DNA of 64,000 nucleotides from Pacificispira sp002696645 (GTDB lineage: Bacteria > Pseudomonadota > Alphaproteobacteria > UBA8366 > Aestuariispiraceae): NCBI RefSeq assembly GCF_048892425.1, contig NZ_JBLZHU010000001.1:744001-808000 (forward strand), written 5' to 3'. The notes beneath the pieces are model-generated. The model saw nothing but the letters and a program-made list of their open reading frames with translations, had not been told where the DNA came from and did not search any database. Both the position numbers and the translations under genes were made by a program. This document shows, one piece after another, positions 1 through 7,926 of the stretch (within the stretch, counting starts at the first letter, position 1; every line of letters starts with the position of its first letter).

Positions 1-1
1 G

Positions 2-46
2 TCTCAATTGGTCTCTGATATCGAGGCGCAACTGGATCAACTGTAA
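2..46 (+). CDS. C-terminal tail of an unidentified protein (partial)
   Basis: The window opens inside a possible gene. Reading from base 2, fourteen codons (ending IEAQLDQL) run into TAA at 44-46. The piece is too short to identify. The -1 frame from about base 50 to the TGA at 157-159 also reads like protein (ending LTYMMRGFINRHR) and has no start codon before that region. A single-base slip near base 44 would therefore give one continuous C-terminus ending just before tRNA-Asn. I cannot tell a sequence error or a broken gene from coincidence. Confidence 0.3.
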   Translation, partial: SQLVSDIEAQLDQL

Positions 47-159
47 GGCAATTCCGCCATCTGGCGGCGTCGCGGTCAGATGAAATCATTCTGATTGAAA
101 AAAATGGTGAAAAGAAATTGACTTATATGATGCGCGGTTTTATCAACCGGCATCGCTGA

Positions 160-234
160 TCCCGAGTAGCTCAGTGGTAGAGCAATCGGCTGTTAACCGA
201 TCGGTCGTTCGTTCGAATCGAACCTCGGGAGCCA
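160..234 (+). tRNA. tRNA-Asn (anticodon GTT)
   Basis: A complete cloverleaf is visible. The acceptor arm TCCCGAG (160-166) pairs with CTCGGGA (224-230), followed by discriminator G and an encoded CCA at 232-234. The anticodon stem ATCGG/CCGAT (185-189/197-201) encloses the loop CTGTTAA with anticodon GTT at 192-194. The T-loop TTCGAAT is present. The gene is followed directly by an intrinsic terminator, and the 43-bp direct repeat that bounds the restriction-modification cassette begins inside the CCA end. Confidence 0.97.
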
Positions 235-275
235 ATAAAAAGGGCCGCTTCTTCGGAAGCGGCCCTTTCCTTTTT
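233..275 (+). repeat. 43-bp direct repeat, left copy, bounding the R-M cassette
   Basis: This copy is identical over 43 bp to 2680-2722 and lies 2447 bp away from it. It starts with the last CA of the tRNA-Asn CCA end and covers the terminator hairpin. The two copies enclose only the restriction-modification genes. Removing one copy and the interior would restore a simple tRNA-Asn, terminator, katA order. Confidence 0.9.
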
Positions 276-276
276 T
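237..276. terminator. Bidirectional intrinsic terminator after tRNA-Asn
   Basis: A G+C-rich hairpin, GGGCCGCTTC-TTCG-GAAGCGGCCC, sits between an A-run and a T-run, so it can terminate in both directions. The UUCG-type tetraloop is the most stable kind. The same hairpin recurs exactly at 2684-2722, where it ends katA transcription. Confidence 0.9.
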
Positions 277-361
277 GTGCTGTAAGAAATTTTCAGGATT
301 CACTATCTTTATCGGCCCGTTAAAAATCTGAACGGCCAAAAGGTTGTCCCATTCAGAAGAA

Positions 362-1285
362 CTACCGCCCTAGCTTTTCTCGTATTTTTTCTTCAAATGT
401 TGGAAGAGTTGTCGGGATGCCCGCAGTTAAACCCTCTACAGCCCGTTCCAGTGTGGTGAACCGAACTTCTTCCACAACGATATTTGGATAAATGGAACCA
501 TCCGTTTCTGAGAACGAGACTATAAACCAGATTATGTCACTGTTTGTTACATGTTGAGCATGATCCATTTCGCCCAGAGAGTTAAAAAATGGGCGATCAA
601 CCACTACAGCCATCTTTTTTCCCCAGCGACGAAGAGTGGGAACTTTTATTTGAAGTTGTGGCATTAGTCGTTTGGGGCCAGAACTCCGGAAATCTGGTCT
701 TCGATTGGTCCCTGGCATTGGAACATCAGAACCTTGGTGCGATTGTATGTTCTTAAAATCTTTGCTTATTGCGCCGCCAGAGAAATACACAGCTTGCAGC
801 TCAACGGCGCACCAGTTGAAATGATGATCCGTACTGTCAACAAGTACCATATCTATTCTACCAACGTCCTCACTTTGAGATAATTCGTTGTCACTATTAG
901 ATTCTGACGGACGAATAAGGAATGGAATTTCTTTTGCAATTTTAGCATTTTCATTTCCCAACAAGACTTCACCTATTTTCCTGAAAACTAATCCATTTTG
1001 GTAAAATCTAATCGGACATGTCGCGGTAATTGCTCCAAAGCTTTGTTTATCCATTTTTTGGGTGAAACTTCTTATCGAGCAAACCCCTCCTTTTTTTCCG
1101 CATAGTATTGAGGGTTTCCCCTTACGTATTGGCGCAAGTTCCTGGTAACTTTTAAGGTGTGGGCAATCGGGTTGCTCAGTAAGACCTAATAATTGTTTGC
1201 GGCGCTCATTTGATACAGTGACAAAACTTTCTCCATATAGTTCTGCGATACCATATGAAGAGCCTGTCTTTACTTTAGATTTCAT
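362..1285 (-). CDS. NotI-like type II restriction endonuclease (predicted)
   Basis: This is probably the nuclease partner of the methyltransferase encoded just upstream on the same strand (gap about 40 bp). The 307-residue product resembles the NotI endonuclease family. Four cysteines, near residues 41, 62, 69 and 90, are placed like the iron-binding Cys4 site of NotI. A PD-(D/E)XK-type core follows: an Asp in GRIDMVLVD (about 145), then VELQ with E162 and Q164, matching the E-x-Q variant of NotI. The ATG at 1285 was preferred over GTG at 1291; neither has a strong ribosome site. Base composition is clearly A+T-richer than the neighbours, which suggests acquisition. The family call rests on motifs, and the recognition site is unknown. 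Confidence 0.7.
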   Translation of the reverse strand: MKSKVKTGSSYGIAELYGESFVTVSNERRKQLLGLTEQPDCPHLKSYQELAPIRKGKPSILCGKKGGVCSIRSFTQKMDKQSFGAITATCPIRFYQNGLVFRKIGEVLLGNENAKIAKEIPFLIRPSESNSDNELSQSEDVGRIDMVLVDSTDHHFNWCAVELQAVYFSGGAISKDFKNIQSHQGSDVPMPGTNRRPDFRSSGPKRLMPQLQIKVPTLRRWGKKMAVVVDRPFFNSLGEMDHAQHVTNSDIIWFIVSFSETDGSIYPNIVVEEVRFTTLERAVEGLTAGIPTTLPTFEEKIREKLGR

Positions 1286-1326
1286 TATCACTTATACCGT
1301 TTAAACAGAGGAACGATTCAATCCGA

Positions 1327-2475
1327 TTATGCTGCCGCATTACCAAGATGATGATTCTGACGCGTAACTTTGATAACGTCACTGTTGGTCGCCAACAAAG
1401 CTTCAGCAACTCGTCTTCCTAAGAGCGGGGGAACGGCATTGCCAACTTGAACATACTGATCTGTCCTGGAACCTTGAAACTCAAACCAGTCAGGAAAACT
1501 TTGGAGCCTCGCAGCTTCTCTTACTGTGATCGCGCGATTTTGAATGGGGTGTATATATGCACCCCAATGTATGTCACACTTTGTTAAAATGGTGCATGAA
1601 AGCCCATCAGTCTTCATTCTTCCGTATCGCTTGGTGTGATCGCTACGCTTTGCTCTTTTCATTCCATTCGGCAAGAGCTCAAAAGGTATGTCACGCCATG
1701 AACCACCTTGGGGAATATGACGTATGCGTTCTAGATTAATTGAGCCGAGTTTTGGCGCAACATGGTTATATACCTTGGAGCAATCGCCACGAAGATAACG
1801 TTGATACCATGATTTAGAATCGCAAGCATAATTGACATTATCGGGTATATTACCATTCTCAACGAAAGGTAAATCCCCGATGGCATCCCAAATATTTGTG
1901 AAGGGAATTAATTCTAATCCATGTGTTTTGATTGGAAAATTAATAGGCATTCCTGTCTTAGTTCCAATAAAAAAGATGCGTCGTCGTTCTTGCGGTACCC
2001 CATACTCTTCTGCCTTAAGGACCGCGTGGTTCATGGTATAACCAAGTCGATTAAATTCTGATTTTATAGTTTCTACTATGGCACCATTGGCGATTGATGA
2101 TATCCCTGTAACATTCTCCATCACGACCCAGTTTGGTTGAGTGCCTTCAACAATGCGAAGATATTCACGGAAAAGATTTGCTCGTTCATCGTGCATGCCT
2201 CTTTGGTGATTGTAGACTGAGTAGGCCTGGCATGGCGGCCCACCAATCAATACATCAAGCTCCCCTGGAGAAAGACCTGCAGCATTCATTAAAGCTTGGG
2301 CGGATATCGATTGTATGGGACCCAGCAAGAACTTTGCATCAGAATGGGTGATGGAATAAGTTTTTCCAGCATTTTCATCAATGTCATTGCCTGCAAGAAT
2401 ATGAAAACCAGCTTGCCGAAAACCTTCGGAAAGACCACCCGCACCGCAGAAAAGGTCGATGGCAGTTTTTTTCAT
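1327..2475 (-). CDS. DNA (cytosine-5-)-methyltransferase
   Basis: The product methylates cytosine C5 using S-adenosylmethionine and protects the host from the downstream endonuclease. The canonical motifs appear in order (numbered from this start): DLFCGAGG (I, residues 7-14), GGPPCQ with the catalytic Cys (IV, about 82), ENV (VI, about 120), QERRR (VIII, about 162), then a variable target-recognition region, and QVGNAVPP (X) near the C-terminus. The ATG at 2475 is chosen over 2487 because GGAG lies six bases before it. It is the first gene of a methyltransferase-endonuclease operon, so protection would be made first. No controller (C) protein or Vsr nuclease is present. Composition is A+T-rich relative to the flanks. 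Confidence 0.93.
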   Translation of the reverse strand: MKKTAIDLFCGAGGLSEGFRQAGFHILAGNDIDENAGKTYSITHSDAKFLLGPIQSISAQALMNAAGLSPGELDVLIGGPPCQAYSVYNHQRGMHDERANLFREYLRIVEGTQPNWVVMENVTGISSIANGAIVETIKSEFNRLGYTMNHAVLKAEEYGVPQERRRIFFIGTKTGMPINFPIKTHGLELIPFTNIWDAIGDLPFVENGNIPDNVNYACDSKSWYQRYLRGDCSKVYNHVAPKLGSINLERIRHIPQGGSWRDIPFELLPNGMKRAKRSDHTKRYGRMKTDGLSCTILTKCDIHWGAYIHPIQNRAITVREAARLQSFPDWFEFQGSRTDQYVQVGNAVPPLLGRRVAEALLATNSDVIKVTRQNHHLGNAAA

Positions 2476-2679
2476 ATGTTTCTCCATGGCTCGGAAATTT
2501 TGAATTAGATATCGTAGTCCTTAATGCCAAACAATAGAACATAAAATGAACTATTTGCAAGAGCCATACGCAGTACCGTCTTTTGATTAAATTCGTAGGG
2601 TTGAGCAAAATTGCCTTATTCAGGCTGTTTCTCGTATCGCATTTACTGTTAAGAATAATCTCGATTCTAATAAATACTG

Positions 2680-2722
2680 CAATAAAAAGGGCCGCTTCTT
2701 CGGAAGCGGCCCTTTCCTTTTT
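2680..2722 (+). repeat. 43-bp direct repeat, right copy, bounding the R-M cassette
   Basis: This is an exact copy of 233-275. It contains the hairpin GGGCCGCTTC-TTCG-GAAGCGGCCC and lies 17 bases beyond the katA stop codon. Sequence outside the two copies differs on both sides. Confidence 0.9.
2684..2722. terminator. Intrinsic terminator of katA, bidirectional
   Basis: The ten-pair hairpin with a TTCG loop is flanked by A5 and T5 runs. It would stop leftward transcription leaving katA and anything reading rightward out of the cassette region. Its sequence is the duplicated tRNA-Asn terminator. Confidence 0.88.
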
Positions 2723-2738
2723 CAGGCTTAGCGGTGGC

Positions 2739-4220
2739 TTATTCTGCGGCCATGCGGGGTACTGCGACACCGGCAACCTTACCGACACCTTCGGCATAGC
2801 TGGGATCGATCTTTGCCAGATGCCCCAGGGCCCTTTGCACGATGGCTTCTGGCACACCGGCCATGGATCCGCCCATTGCCTGATACAGGCGGTCCTTCTG
2901 ACCGGCATCAAACAGATTATACAGGGCGCGGACCTGGCTATAGTCGTCATTGCCTTCGCGGTGATTAAATCGATCCGCATCGCCCGATATTTTCAAAGGG
3001 GGTTCACGATATCCTTCCTCCTGTTTCGGCCCGTTGAAGCTGTTGGGCTCGTAATAAGCATCCGGGTTAGGGGAGGGCGGATTGAAATTCATCGTGCCAT
3101 CCTTGTGATAGGTGTGAACCGGACATTTCGGGCGATTCACCGGCAGGGATTCATAGTGCGTTCCCAAACGATACCGGTGCGCATCCGCATAGGAAAAGAT
3201 GCGTGCCTGTAGAACCTTATCGGGGGAGAAACCGATGCCCGGAACGATGTTGGACGGAGAATAGGCCGCGTTTTCAATTTCCTGGAAGTAATTTTCAGGA
3301 TTGCGGTTCAATTCCAGAACGCCAACTTCGATCAAGGGGAAGTCGCCATGTGGCCAGACTTTCGTCAGGTCGAACGGATTAAACGGGGTCTTTTCCGCAT
3401 CCATCTCCGGCATCACCTGAATATACAGTTTCCACTGTGGGAAGTCGCCTTTTTCAATCGTCCCATACAGGGCTTCCTGATAAGTCTCTCGGCTGCGACC
3501 AATCTCAGCGGTGGATTCCGCATCCGTGAAATGCTTATGGCCCTGCTGGGTCTTGAAGTGGAACTTCACCCAGAACCGTTCCCCCTGAGCATTGATCATG
3601 GAATAGGTATGGCTGCCATAGCCATTCATGAACATCGGTGCCTTTGGAATCCCCCGATCCGACATCAGGATGGTGACCTGGTGCAGGGATTCGGGGCTTT
3701 GTGACCAGTAATCCCACATCGCCGTGGCAGAGCGCAGATTGGTCTTGGGGTGGCGCTTTTGCGTATGGATGAAGTCCGGGAACTTGTATGGGTCGCGGAT
3801 GAAGAAAACCGGCGTGTTATTGCCGACCATGTCCCAGTTGCCCTCTTCTGTATAGAATTTCAGCGAGAAGCCGCGCACATCGCGTTCCGCATCCGCGGCA
3901 CCAGCTTCCCCTGCAACGGTAGAGAAGCGAGAGATAATTCCGGTTTGCTTGCCGATCTCAGAAAACAGCTTTGCGCGGGTATAGCGCGTGATGTCATGGG
4001 TCACGGTGAAGGTTCCATGCGCGCCCCAGCCTTTGGCGTGGACAGTCCGCTCAGGAATGCGCTCGCGGTTCTGGTGCGCCAGCTTTTCAATCAACTGATA
4101 GTCTTGCATCAGAACCGGTCCGCGTGGCCCTGCCGTCTGACTGTTCTGATTATCCGCGATCGGATTGCCAGCGGTCGTTGTCATGACCGGGCATTGTCCT
4201 TTACTCGCCTTGTTCGTCAT
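2739..4220 (-). CDS. katA: Monofunctional haem catalase, small-subunit type
   Basis: The enzyme dismutates hydrogen peroxide to water and oxygen in the cytoplasm. The 493 residues fit the small-subunit catalases. The catalytic His is H61 in VHAKG, the distal Asn is N134 in GNNTPVFFIRD, and the proximal haem Tyr is Y344 in RIFSYADAHR. No signal peptide is seen. An AAGGAG ribosome site precedes the ATG. The gene is divergent from oxyR across a 135-bp spacer holding OxyR-type boxes, so peroxide-induced expression is expected. It ends at the terminator shared with the right repeat of the restriction cassette. Confidence 0.97.
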   Translation of the reverse strand: MTNKASKGQCPVMTTTAGNPIADNQNSQTAGPRGPVLMQDYQLIEKLAHQNRERIPERTVHAKGWGAHGTFTVTHDITRYTRAKLFSEIGKQTGIISRFSTVAGEAGAADAERDVRGFSLKFYTEEGNWDMVGNNTPVFFIRDPYKFPDFIHTQKRHPKTNLRSATAMWDYWSQSPESLHQVTILMSDRGIPKAPMFMNGYGSHTYSMINAQGERFWVKFHFKTQQGHKHFTDAESTAEIGRSRETYQEALYGTIEKGDFPQWKLYIQVMPEMDAEKTPFNPFDLTKVWPHGDFPLIEVGVLELNRNPENYFQEIENAAYSPSNIVPGIGFSPDKVLQARIFSYADAHRYRLGTHYESLPVNRPKCPVHTYHKDGTMNFNPPSPNPDAYYEPNSFNGPKQEEGYREPPLKISGDADRFNHREGNDDYSQVRALYNLFDAGQKDRLYQAMGGSMAGVPEAIVQRALGHLAKIDPSYAEGVGKVAGVAVPRMAAE

Positions 4221-4305
4221 TGTCGCAGTCTCCTTTTATTGGTTTGGGATAGCGTTTGCCTCTATCCGATATGGGGACGATACGGGAAATAAAACCATCT
4301 GTTAA

Positions 4306-4342
4306 ATTGATTGTTTTTATGATATCGATAGATAAAATCTAT
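4306..4342. promoter_or_regulatory. Tandem OxyR operator between katA and oxyR
   Basis: The box ATAG-ATAAAAT-CTAT at 4328-4342 matches the OxyR consensus ATAGnTnnnAnCTAT completely. A weaker box (ATTG..TTAT) at 4306-4320 lies exactly seven bases upstream, the spacing expected for an OxyR tetramer. The strong box ends 14 bases before the oxyR start, fitting autorepression of oxyR and activation of katA on the other strand. Binding is inferred. Confidence 0.7.
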
Positions 4343-4355
4343 TATTGGAAAATCA

Positions 4356-5291
4356 ATGAATCTTCGAGACCTGACATATTTTTGCGCCGTTGCGGAGACC
4401 CGCCATTTTGGCAGGGCCGCCGAGCACTGTCACATCAGCCAGCCGACATTGTCCTCGCAGATCAAGAAACTGGAGGATGAGCTGGGGGTTACATTGTTTG
4501 AACGCAGCAACAAATCCGTGCGATTAACTGCAGTTGGACAGGAAATCCTGTTGATCGCGCATCGTGTTCAGGAAGGGGCTGCAGATATACGCAGGACTGC
4601 TATGGCACATAGTGACCCGCTGGCTGGCAAGATCAAACTGGGGATCATTCCCACCATTGCCCCGATGATCATCCCCAGCCTGTTGGCGATGACGGGCCGC
4701 AAATTCCCGGCACTGCACCTGTCCTTTGTGGAGGATATGACAGACCCCCTGGAAGATATGCTGAGGTCCGGCGCATTGGATGCGGCCATTCTGGCAACCG
4801 ATCCGATGCATTCCACGCTTGTGGATATTCCGCTGTATGATGAACCATTCTGGGCGGCTTTCCCAAAAGGGCATCGCCTGGAGCAAAAGTCGGAACTGGT
4901 AGCGGTGGATATCGACCCGCAGGAATTGCTGTTGTTAAGTGAGGGGCATTGTTTTCGCGATCAAGCGCTTAGCGTTTGCAGGCATGCCGTGTCGCAGAAT
5001 GCGGCGCAGGCCGATACGCGCGCCACAAGTATGGAAACGATCCTGAATCTTGTTGCGGCTGGCGCAGGCGTCACCCTGATACCCGCCCTGGCCACGCAGG
5101 GGGGACGCCTTGCAGAAACAGGTGTGTTGGCGCGCCCCTTTTCGAAGACCAGAGGCGGGGAAGGGGCATCGCGCCGGGTTCGTCTGGTGTTTCGGCGCAC
5201 AAGCCCCCGCCTGCAGCTTATGCATGCCTTATCCGATGCGATCACAGACGACATGTCGCCCCTTGTTCATGCGGTGCCAAAAGAAGAATAG
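4356..5291 (+). CDS. oxyR: Hydrogen peroxide-sensing LysR regulator OxyR
   Basis: A 311-residue LysR-type regulator. The N-terminal winged helix-turn-helix (about 1-60) contains ETRHFGRAAEHCHISQPTLS. The effector domain carries the redox pair C199 and C208 in GHCFRDQALSVC, at the same positions as in E. coli OxyR and diagnostic for peroxide sensing through a reversible disulfide. It is divergent from katA, its likely main target. Its own start lies next to the strong OxyR box, which suggests autoregulation. The ribosome site is weak. Confidence 0.96.
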   Translation: MNLRDLTYFCAVAETRHFGRAAEHCHISQPTLSSQIKKLEDELGVTLFERSNKSVRLTAVGQEILLIAHRVQEGAADIRRTAMAHSDPLAGKIKLGIIPTIAPMIIPSLLAMTGRKFPALHLSFVEDMTDPLEDMLRSGALDAAILATDPMHSTLVDIPLYDEPFWAAFPKGHRLEQKSELVAVDIDPQELLLLSEGHCFRDQALSVCRHAVSQNAAQADTRATSMETILNLVAAGAGVTLIPALATQGGRLAETGVLARPFSKTRGGEGASRRVRLVFRRTSPRLQLMHALSDAITDDMSPLVHAVPKEE

Positions 5292-5364
5292 ACCTGTGAC
5301 ACAGATTCTTAAGCAAGGCGAATTCTAGGCTTTCGCATTGCGGCAAAGTCAGCAATTTTAAGGC

Positions 5365-6744
5365 ATGATGCGAGACCGGGTATCGACCTTTCTATTCTTA
5401 GGCATTGCCGTTTTCACGGTGATGGGTGAACTGACAGAAATTGGCTGGTTCCGGGATACGGCTGTTGCATCTGTGCTGTTGCTTCTGATTCTGGAATTTA
5501 CACGCATCCCCTTGATACAGAAAAGTGTTGGGGTCGTGTTGATTCTGGGCGGTTTAATCACTGCCGCATATACCGATGACATGCTGGGCACGCTCTATAC
5601 GGGAATTGTGCGGGCCTTGCCTTTCCTGCTGTTATTCGCCTCTGTTGCATGGTTGCAGGAACCGTCTTCCCAAAGTCCGTCCCTGTTGGCTGTGCGCGAA
5701 ATGGTCATGCGTCAGGGTCCAGGTAAGCGGTTTGCCTGGGTAATGGTGGTCGCGCATTTTCTGGGTGTCGCCTTTAATTTGGCCGGATTGTCGCTGTTGA
5801 CGCCCATGGTTTCCAAAGGGGCAGCGGCGCGCCTGCAAAAGCGATTAAGCCGGGCGATGATTCAGGGTTTCGCTGCAGGCACATGCTGGTCGCCCTTATA
5901 TGTCGGAACGGCGGTTATCATTGCTTCTGTTCCTGGGGTTAACTGGCTGGAGGTGGGACCAACTGGATTTGCAATCGCCATGGCCATGCTGGTGTGGAGT
6001 TGGATCGTGGATCGACTGTTTTCACGCCCGAAACAACCGCAATTAGTCCCGACCCCGATTGCCCTGGATCCGCCGGATCATCCCATGACCGGCCTGGTTT
6101 GGTTCAAACTGGCGATGATTCTGATCACGCTGTTTGGCTGCATCATTGGATTGGTTGAAGGATTGGGATGGTCCATTCCCATCGCATTGGCGGTTACTGC
6201 GCCGCTTTATGCGATGATCTGGGCCTTCTTTATCGGGCGCAGCGGCACTGGGTCAGGCCTGTTGGGTACGGCCCGGCATGTGTTTCGGGGATTGCCCGGC
6301 TTGCGCGGGGAAACCATCCTGTTTACCGGTGCCAATCTGTTGGGGGTCGGCGTGGCGGCCTTGATACCCGACGGATCCGCCGGTTCCGTCATGGCCGATT
6401 GGGCCATTCCTTCTGAAATCATCCTGCTGGCGATTATGGTGGGGTATGCGGTTGCCAGCGCGGTCGGCCTGCATCCGGTGGTCACAGTGGTGCTGGTAAC
6501 AACGATCCTGACGCCAACAGTGATTGGTGTTCCGCCCGCCTTGTTGGCACTGTCCTTGATGGTGATGTGGGGGCAGGGCACGAATGTTTCCCCATTCTCT
6601 GCGACCAATCTGTATATGGCGCGGGTGACGGGGCAAAGTGCCTGGGTCACGGCGTGGCGCTGGAACCTGCCCTTTGTCGTTTCATCGACCCTGTTACTGG
6701 CAGGGACGATGATCGTGTTGCTAGATAGCGGTTGGGGACTGTAA
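5365..6744 (+). CDS. Multi-spanning inner-membrane transporter, unknown substrate
   Basis: The 459 residues contain roughly ten to twelve hydrophobic segments. A more polar central loop lies near residues 210-235. A re-entrant-looking segment near the C-terminus (GTNVSPFSATNLYMARVTG) recalls substrate loops of the ion transporter superfamily, but I cannot assign a family or substrate. A second ATG follows directly after the first. It stands alone on the plus strand after oxyR (73-bp gap) and runs convergently into the M24 peptidase gene. A link to the neighbouring diaminopropionate lyase module is possible but unproven. Confidence 0.7.
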   Translation: MMRDRVSTFLFLGIAVFTVMGELTEIGWFRDTAVASVLLLLILEFTRIPLIQKSVGVVLILGGLITAAYTDDMLGTLYTGIVRALPFLLLFASVAWLQEPSSQSPSLLAVREMVMRQGPGKRFAWVMVVAHFLGVAFNLAGLSLLTPMVSKGAAARLQKRLSRAMIQGFAAGTCWSPLYVGTAVIIASVPGVNWLEVGPTGFAIAMAMLVWSWIVDRLFSRPKQPQLVPTPIALDPPDHPMTGLVWFKLAMILITLFGCIIGLVEGLGWSIPIALAVTAPLYAMIWAFFIGRSGTGSGLLGTARHVFRGLPGLRGETILFTGANLLGVGVAALIPDGSAGSVMADWAIPSEIILLAIMVGYAVASAVGLHPVVTVVLVTTILTPTVIGVPPALLALSLMVMWGQGTNVSPFSATNLYMARVTGQSAWVTAWRWNLPFVVSSTLLLAGTMIVLLDSGWGL

Positions 6745-6759
6745 GGGGGCCGAGGACGG

Positions 6760-7926
6760 CTACAGGATTGGCAGTGTCGGGCTGGCGCGGCGGGTCAGGT
6801 ATTCTGGACCGGAGTCGCGGATAACGATGTTCTCCTCATGCACCATGACCAATCCCGGCGCAAAGGTCATGCCGGGTTCCAGGGTCATCACCATATTGGG
6901 TTTCAGCACCGTCTGATCCTGAGGCGTGTTTGACGGCCATTCGGTCAGTTGCATGCCCAATCCATGGCCCAGGCGTCCAACATCGTTGCCCAGGGCCCCG
7001 GCCTTTGTCATCACATCCTGCATGGCGTGAAATAAATCAGCGCAGGTTGCCCCGACCTTTGCTGCGGCAAAACCGGCTTCTGTTGCGGCATAAACGGTTT
7101 CATAAGCCCGCTTTGCGTCATCGCTGGCATGACCAAAGGCATAATTTCGGTCAAAGTCACAGAAATAGCCGTCAAACAGGCAGCCGGTATCCAGGATCAG
7201 GACATCGCCTTGTGTAATGCGCCGTTCACGCGGCGGGGAGATAATGTCGCCATAGCCGCCCTGGCCGGCACCCCCGACCAAATAGGATACGTCATCCACA
7301 CCCTGTTCCAGGCATTTGATTTTGAAGGTACGGAAAACCTCAATCTCACTCATCCCCGTATGGATAAAGTTTGGCAGGTCTTCAAACACATCTGAGACCA
7401 GATCACAGATATGGATGATCTTGGTGATCTCAGCGTCCGATTTCACCATGCGCAGGTCGCGCAGAATCGCACTGCAATCGCGTGTGGCGATGCCGGGCAA
7501 CAGCGTCATCATGCGGCGATAGTCTGATACCGGCATGCGCAGATGGGTCTCCGGCCCTTCGGATATTCCCAGAACGCCGCCTGTGCCCAGGACCTCTTGC
7601 AATGTTTCCACCAGCAGGCTGATGCCTTCATCATGGGGCTGTGGGGATGACCATGTGCGGATGTCTTCAATCCAGGTGCGCCCCATACAGGCCGCCCCGA
7701 TGGTCGGGATCACCGCAATGGGTTTCCCGCTGGCGGGAACGACCAGGAACCAGGGGCGGGTGGGGCTCTGCCAGAATTGCGTCAGATAGCCACTGAAATA
7801 GCGCAGTTCGACTTCTGTCGTCAGCAGCAATGCGTCAATGCCAGCATCGGCCATGCGATCCTGTGCGCGTCTGGTGCGCTGTTCGAATTCCTGGGCCGGG
7901 AAACCGCGCGCTGGCGCCTCAGCCAT
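6760..7926 (-). CDS. M24-family metallopeptidase (Xaa-Pro peptidase/ectoine hydrolase-like)
   Basis: The 388 residues have the creatinase-like N-terminal domain and the pita-bread catalytic domain of M24 enzymes. Dinuclear metal ligands are visible: D246 (LDTG), D257 (CDFDR), H321 (GHGLGM), E350 (TLEPG) and E364 (VHEEN). Enzymes of this type split Xaa-Pro dipeptides or related amide bonds, including that of ectoine in DoeA; the exact substrate cannot be read here. It overlaps the stop of the upstream diaminopropionate ammonia-lyase gene by eight bases, so the two are probably co-translated and act on the same route. Confidence 0.88.
   Translation of the reverse strand: MAEAPARGFPAQEFEQRTRRAQDRMADAGIDALLLTTEVELRYFSGYLTQFWQSPTRPWFLVVPASGKPIAVIPTIGAACMGRTWIEDIRTWSSPQPHDEGISLLVETLQEVLGTGGVLGISEGPETHLRMPVSDYRRMMTLLPGIATRDCSAILRDLRMVKSDAEITKIIHICDLVSDVFEDLPNFIHTGMSEIEVFRTFKIKCLEQGVDDVSYLVGGAGQGGYGDIISPPRERRITQGDVLILDTGCLFDGYFCDFDRNYAFGHASDDAKRAYETVYAATEAGFAAAKVGATCADLFHAMQDVMTKAGALGNDVGRLGHGLGMQLTEWPSNTPQDQTVLKPNMVMTLEPGMTFAPGLVMVHEENIVIRDSGPEYLTRRASPTLPIL

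Noticed and set aside
2384..3212. Open frames on both strands across the katA 3' end and the cassette edge
   Set aside because: They cross the terminator and overlap the catalase gene, with no recognisable domains.
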